In this document: one piece after another, positions 32,169 through 35,487 of the stretch
How the letters are laid out: the number at the start of each line of letters is the position of its first letter
Position numbering within the stretch: the stretch's first letter is position 1
Assembly (NCBI GenBank): GCA_016199495.1
Contig: JACQGQ010000073.1
Coordinates: forward strand, 1 to 35,487
DNA: 35,487 nt
Origin: Chloroflexota bacterium
Lineage (GTDB): Bacteria > Chloroflexota > Dehalococcoidia > Dehalococcoidales > UBA2162
Direction of reading: 5' to 3'
Made by a program: the position numbers and the translations under genes
The notes under the pieces: generated by a model
What the model was told of the DNA's origin: nothing
Database searches by the model: none
The model's input: the letters and a program-made list of their open reading frames with translations, nothing else

Positions 32169-33614
32169 TCACTCCAGATAGTCCTTGAGTTTGCGGCTGC
32201 GGGAGGGGTGGCGTAGCTTGCGCAGCGCTTTAGCTTCAATCTGGCGAATCCGTTCTCTGGTTACATTGAACTCCTGCCCGACTTCCTCCAGGGTGCGACT
32301 TCGTCCATCCTCAAGCCCGAATCTTAGTCGGAGTACCCGCCGTTCACGATGGGTAAGGGCGGAGAGCACATCGTCGATTTGTTCCTTGAGCAATTGTTTA
32401 GAGGCGGCATCAACCGGGGGTAAAGCATTGCGGTCCTCAATGAAGTCACCCAGGTTACTATCTTCCTCCTCACCGATAGGTGCCTCCAGTGATACTGGCA
32501 GTTGTGCTACTTTGACTACCTCTCTCACCTTCTCCGGGGATAGTTCCATTCTCTGGCCAATTTCCTTGGAGCTCGGCTCTCGTCCATATTCCTGGGCTAA
32601 GCGGCGACTTACCCTCAGTAGTTTATTGATGGTTTCAATCATATGAACCGGCACACGAATAGTACGAGCCTGGTCAGCTATCGCCCGGGTAATTGCCTGA
32701 CGAATCCACCAGGTGGCGTAAGTGCTGAATTTATAACCTCGGTGGTGGTCGAATTTCTCGACAGCTCTGATTAACCCGATATTCCCCTCCTGAATAAGGT
32801 CAAGGAGAGACATGCCCCGTCCCACATGTTTTTTGGCGATGCTGACTACCAGGCGCAGGTTGGCTTCAATGAGATGCTTTTCTGCCTTTTGAGACTCCCG
32901 TTCAATATTAGCCAGGTAAGCCTTGATTTGCTTTTCATAAATCTGGATAGAATTAATGAAAGCCTCCTCGGTCACCAGATTTTCCATATCGGCCAGTGAG
33001 GTGCTATCAGCGATAGCCGCGAGGACTTGCTCTGGTAGCAGGCTGCAATTTACTGACAGATTGATAAGAATCTGCTCTGTTTCAGGCATGGGTTTATCTA
33101 TCTTGTAAGCCATTGCCTGCACCAGTTGCTGGTTGATGACGCCTTCAATACTGCCCCGCAATTCATGATTAGAGATGCTCTCCATAAAGCTGTCCGAAGA
33201 TGTTAAATTGAGTTGTTCCTGGAGAAGATGGATGATAGTCGCCGCCTGCCCGATTTCTTTGAGCGCCGTCAGTACTATCTCCGTGGCTGAAGGATATTCT
33301 CCGTGTCTCTCTAAGTAGTCTTGCCTAATCTCCTTGATACGTTTCGCCGCCTCTATTTTTTTGGCTAAGTCCTTTTCATTTTCGGCAGTAAGCAGATGCA
33401 CTTTACCGATTTCATGAAGGTACAAGCGAACCGGGTCATCGGCAACTTCCTGCGTTTCTACTTCTAGTGGTTCCAGTGGTTCCAGCGGCGTTTCTAATTC
33501 TAAATCCTCAGGGGATTTAAGCTCATCGTCGATCTCATCAGTGGCAGACGGCCCATCATCGTTCTCATCGTCAGCTAAAAATTGTTTCGGGTCATCGAAG
33601 TGTTCTAAGGTCAT
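32169..33614 (-). CDS. rpoD: RNA polymerase primary sigma factor (sigma-70/RpoD)
   Basis: Housekeeping sigma factor, 481 aa. An acidic N-terminal region ([17 protein letters not shown]) replaces most of a canonical region 1.1. Region 1.2 is [17 protein letters not shown]; region 2 is [30 protein letters not shown] then [17 protein letters not shown]; region 3.0 is [14 protein letters not shown]. Region 4.2 is [20 protein letters not shown]. The His and Glu of region 3.0 that read the TG of extended -10 promoters are kept, matching the TGN-TANNNT promoters seen in this window. A non-conserved insertion of about 120 residues lies between 1.2 and 2.1. AAAGGAG precedes ATG 33614, 3 bp after the dnaG stop, a truncated macromolecular synthesis operon. 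Confidence 0.97.
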   Translation of the reverse strand: MTLEHFDDPKQFLADDENDDGPSATDEIDDELKSPEDLELETPLEPLEPLEVETQEVADDPVRLYLHEIGKVHLLTAENEKDLAKKIEAAKRIKEIRQDYLERHGEYPSATEIVLTALKEIGQAATIIHLLQEQLNLTSSDSFMESISNHELRGSIEGVINQQLVQAMAYKIDKPMPETEQILINLSVNCSLLPEQVLAAIADSTSLADMENLVTEEAFINSIQIYEKQIKAYLANIERESQKAEKHLIEANLRLVVSIAKKHVGRGMSLLDLIQEGNIGLIRAVEKFDHHRGYKFSTYATWWIRQAITRAIADQARTIRVPVHMIETINKLLRVSRRLAQEYGREPSSKEIGQRMELSPEKVREVVKVAQLPVSLEAPIGEEEDSNLGDFIEDRNALPPVDAASKQLLKEQIDDVLSALTHRERRVLRLRFGLEDGRSRTLEEVGQEFNVTRERIRQIEAKALRKLRHPSRSRKLKDYLE

Positions 33615-33617
33615 TTT

Positions 33618-35369
33618 CTATCTCCTTTGTTCCCAATCTCGGCTAGCTTTTTGAGTAAAGACTTCCCTCAGTTGAGTGCTTACTTCTATACCTTGCTCCT
33701 TGAGCTTGGCCATCTCGGCAACCGTGCCGCCCGTCTCTGCTTCTAAGGTTAGTGCCGCCCCTTTCTTTGTCTCCAAAGCTCGGAGGAACTTTTCCCGCAG
33801 GCGGAGGACACAGTTAGCATATTTCTGCTCTATCCGGTTGGAGGGTATCTTCTTGTTAATTAAGGCATCAAGGTGCTCCCAAATGGTCGTGTCAAGCCAG
33901 GCCTTCAGTGATGATAGGTCATCAGTCTGCTGCCAGGCGGTAAAGACTTCACGGTTTTCACTATTTTCAAAGTATTCGGCTAACAGACCTTCATTCTTGT
34001 TTTTAAGCTGGAGGTGTTGCAGTAGCAAGGCGAGGCAATATTCTTCAAGGGGGCTGGAATGGAGCGAATGCACAACCCGTGCCACCGCTGCTGACTTTGG
34101 CTCTTTAACTTTTTGCCTGGTTAGATACCCTTGTAGGGTTGACTCTAACTCTAATTTCTTATAAGCGTGTCCGCTCAACTCTGCCAGCTTTGTCAGATAG
34201 CGGTCTCTACGTAAATCATCCTTTATCATGGCGATGATAGGCAGCAGTCTATCGATAGCTAAAGATTCGTCCCTGGTGAAGGTATAATCAACTACCGGTA
34301 AGGCACCATCGACCATAGCCTGCCAGGTTTGGCTATCCTCTCGGATAACATCATCGGGGTCTTTGCCTTTTGGCAAAATAACAAATTTGACCTCGATATC
34401 AAGGCTATTTTCATAGTTAATGCTACGCAGGGTGGCTTCTTCACCGGCGGCATCGGCGTCAAGGGCGAGGGCAATTTTCCCGGCATTACTCAGTTTCTTG
34501 AGGAAGGTTAGCTGTTTCTCGGTAACGGCGGTTCCCATAGTCGCCACGACATTGGTAAAACCATTCTGGTGGGCGGTAATAACATCGGTGTAGCCCTCGA
34601 CAATCACGGCTTGATTTTGCTGTCTGATAGCTGGCGCCGCCAGATTTATGCCATAAAGACTACTGCTCTTATCAAAGGCTGGCGTCTGCGGTGAGTTGAG
34701 GTATTTAGGTAGCGAGTCATCAAGCACCCTGGCGCCAAAACCTGTAGTATGGCTCCGGCTATCATTTATCGGGAATATCAGGCGATGGCGAAAGCGGTCA
34801 TGAGTTTTTCCGTCCTCCGTTTCTACCAGTAAGCCAGCTTCAAGCAGTTCGCTCTCGGCATAGCCCCTCTCCAGCAGGTATTGCTTTAACGCCTCCCAGC
34901 TATTCAGGCTGAAGCCCAGTTGAAAGTCGCTAACGGTTTTTGCCGAGATACTGCGGCTAGCTAGGTAATTTCTCGCCTTTTCTGCGGCGGGAGAGTTGAG
35001 GAGCAAATTATGGAAATACTGGGCGGCGGTTTCATTAGCTTGATATAGTCTCTCCCTCTCGTCTTTCCTGGCATCCGGTTCAAATCTTGATGGAATAGTA
35101 ACCCCCGCCCTTTGCCCCAGAAGACGTAGCGTCTCCCCAAAATCAATACCCTGTTTTTTCATAACAAAAGAAAAGACATCGCCACCGCTATTACAGGCAC
35201 CAAAGCAGTGCCAACTCTGCTGTTCGGGATAGACGAAAAAGGAGGGGCGCTTTTCACTGTGGAAGGGACACAGGGCAGTCAGGTTTCGCCCGGCCTTCTT
35301 TAAGGAGGTGTACTGGCTGACAATGTCAACAATGTCTGTCTTCTGCTTTATTTCGTCGATAACACTCAT
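33618..35369 (-). CDS. dnaG: DNA primase
   Basis: Synthesises RNA primers for lagging-strand replication; 583 aa, normal length. The CHC2 zinc-binding domain is at the N-terminus (LCPFHSEKRPSFFVYPEQQ, WHCFGACNSGGD). The TOPRIM catalytic core follows with VIVEGYTDVITAH and ALDADAAGEEATLRS. The C-terminal 200 residues, which in other bacteria bind the DnaB helicase, are weakly conserved. It begins MSVIDEIKQKTDIVDIVSQY, the usual primase opening. The ribosome binding site is weak. An extended -10 (TGGTATAAT) lies about 50 nt upstream. It is followed almost without gap by rpoD, so the two are cotranscribed; rpsU is not seen on this side. Confidence 0.96.
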   Translation of the reverse strand: MSVIDEIKQKTDIVDIVSQYTSLKKAGRNLTALCPFHSEKRPSFFVYPEQQSWHCFGACNSGGDVFSFVMKKQGIDFGETLRLLGQRAGVTIPSRFEPDARKDERERLYQANETAAQYFHNLLLNSPAAEKARNYLASRSISAKTVSDFQLGFSLNSWEALKQYLLERGYAESELLEAGLLVETEDGKTHDRFRHRLIFPINDSRSHTTGFGARVLDDSLPKYLNSPQTPAFDKSSSLYGINLAAPAIRQQNQAVIVEGYTDVITAHQNGFTNVVATMGTAVTEKQLTFLKKLSNAGKIALALDADAAGEEATLRSINYENSLDIEVKFVILPKGKDPDDVIREDSQTWQAMVDGALPVVDYTFTRDESLAIDRLLPIIAMIKDDLRRDRYLTKLAELSGHAYKKLELESTLQGYLTRQKVKEPKSAAVARVVHSLHSSPLEEYCLALLLQHLQLKNKNEGLLAEYFENSENREVFTAWQQTDDLSSLKAWLDTTIWEHLDALINKKIPSNRIEQKYANCVLRLREKFLRALETKKGAALTLEAETGGTVAEMAKLKEQGIEVSTQLREVFTQKASRDWEQRR

Positions 35370-35416
35370 TTTGTATACTATCTCAGCTTTATTTTGCTGA
35401 TAATGTCCCTACTATT

Positions 35417-35425
35417 ATTATACCA
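35417..35425 (-). promoter_or_regulatory. Extended -10 promoter of the dnaG-rpoD operon
   Basis: Minus-strand TGGTATAAT, consensus -10 with TG extension, about 48 nt upstream of ATG 35369. No good -35 is visible because the upstream side enters repeat copy F. Confidence 0.55.
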
Positions 35426-35436
35426 TTTATCCCGGT

Positions 35437-35487
35437 TGAGGTTATTTGGGGTAACCCCATCCCCCTCTATCCCCCTTCCCCTTATCA
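35437..35487. repeat. Palindromic G/C-run repeat (copy F), truncated by window end
   Basis: ggttatttggggtaaccccatccccctctatcccccttcccctta matches the arm sequence of copies A, B and E. A small ggggt/acccc stem lies at about 35448-35457. It continues past the window. Confidence 0.6.

Overview
The window reads as chromosomal DNA of a Chloroflexota bacterium, most likely of the class Dehalococcoidia. This is an inference from gene content and style: an unusually placed dnaG-rpoD pair, several oxalate/formate- or monocarboxylate-type MFS paralogs, Fe-S aldo/keto reductase, crotonase and amidase genes, a large-subunit SbcC without SbcD, and many intergenic G/C-run palindromic repeats. No 16S rRNA or complete tRNA is present, so the placement is not proven. 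Gene density is high, genes lie on both strands, and many starts have clear AGGAGG-type ribosome binding sites, with several TTG/GTG starts.

Layout. 72-3062 (minus): a solute-binding lipoprotein and an MFS transporter. 3449-5765 (plus): an alpha/beta hydrolase, a Sir2 deacetylase and a macro-domain ADP-ribose hydrolase, followed by a small translationally coupled ORF cut off by a palindromic repeat element. 6167-6733: an uncharacterised cysteine-rich (CNCCACCC) Fe-S-like protein. 6786-11325 (minus): ECF S-component, DUF1893 protein, Fe-S aldo/keto reductase, two duplicated metallo-beta-lactamase-fold proteins and an iodothyronine-deiodinase-like selenoprotein. The ORF track splits the selenoprotein in two at an in-frame UGA; a good bacterial SECIS hairpin lies immediately downstream of it. 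11486-12898: an amidase. 12930-13195 (minus): a probable, unassigned structured non-coding RNA with its own promoter and intrinsic terminator. 13305-15960 (minus): a crotonase-fold protein, a small Cys-rich protein and ComM/YifB.

16121-18489 holds an AT-rich, horizontally acquired-looking restriction-modification island: a DNA methyltransferase convergent with a phospholipase D-type nuclease, bracketed by perfect 35-bp direct repeats. Then come pilB (18963), a second alpha/beta hydrolase, a second MFS, uvrA, a third MFS and an HD-domain protein. Next are a repeat block carrying a tRNA 3'-end remnant, then sbcC, a phosphofructokinase, and the replication/transcription pair dnaG-rpoD (minus).

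How the genes may work together. The Sir2 and macro proteins form a plausible O-acetyl-ADP-ribose make-and-break pair. dnaG-rpoD is a trimmed macromolecular synthesis operon. The methyltransferase and PLD nuclease form a classical self/non-self pair. The 11325-6786 array looks like an accessory redox or transport cluster ending in a Sec enzyme, but its substrate cannot be read from sequence. The strongest candidates for something new are the deiodinase-like selenoprotein with its MBL/AKR neighbourhood, the unassigned structured RNA at 12930-13195, and a short repeat that may act as a mobile promoter and also flanks the RM island.
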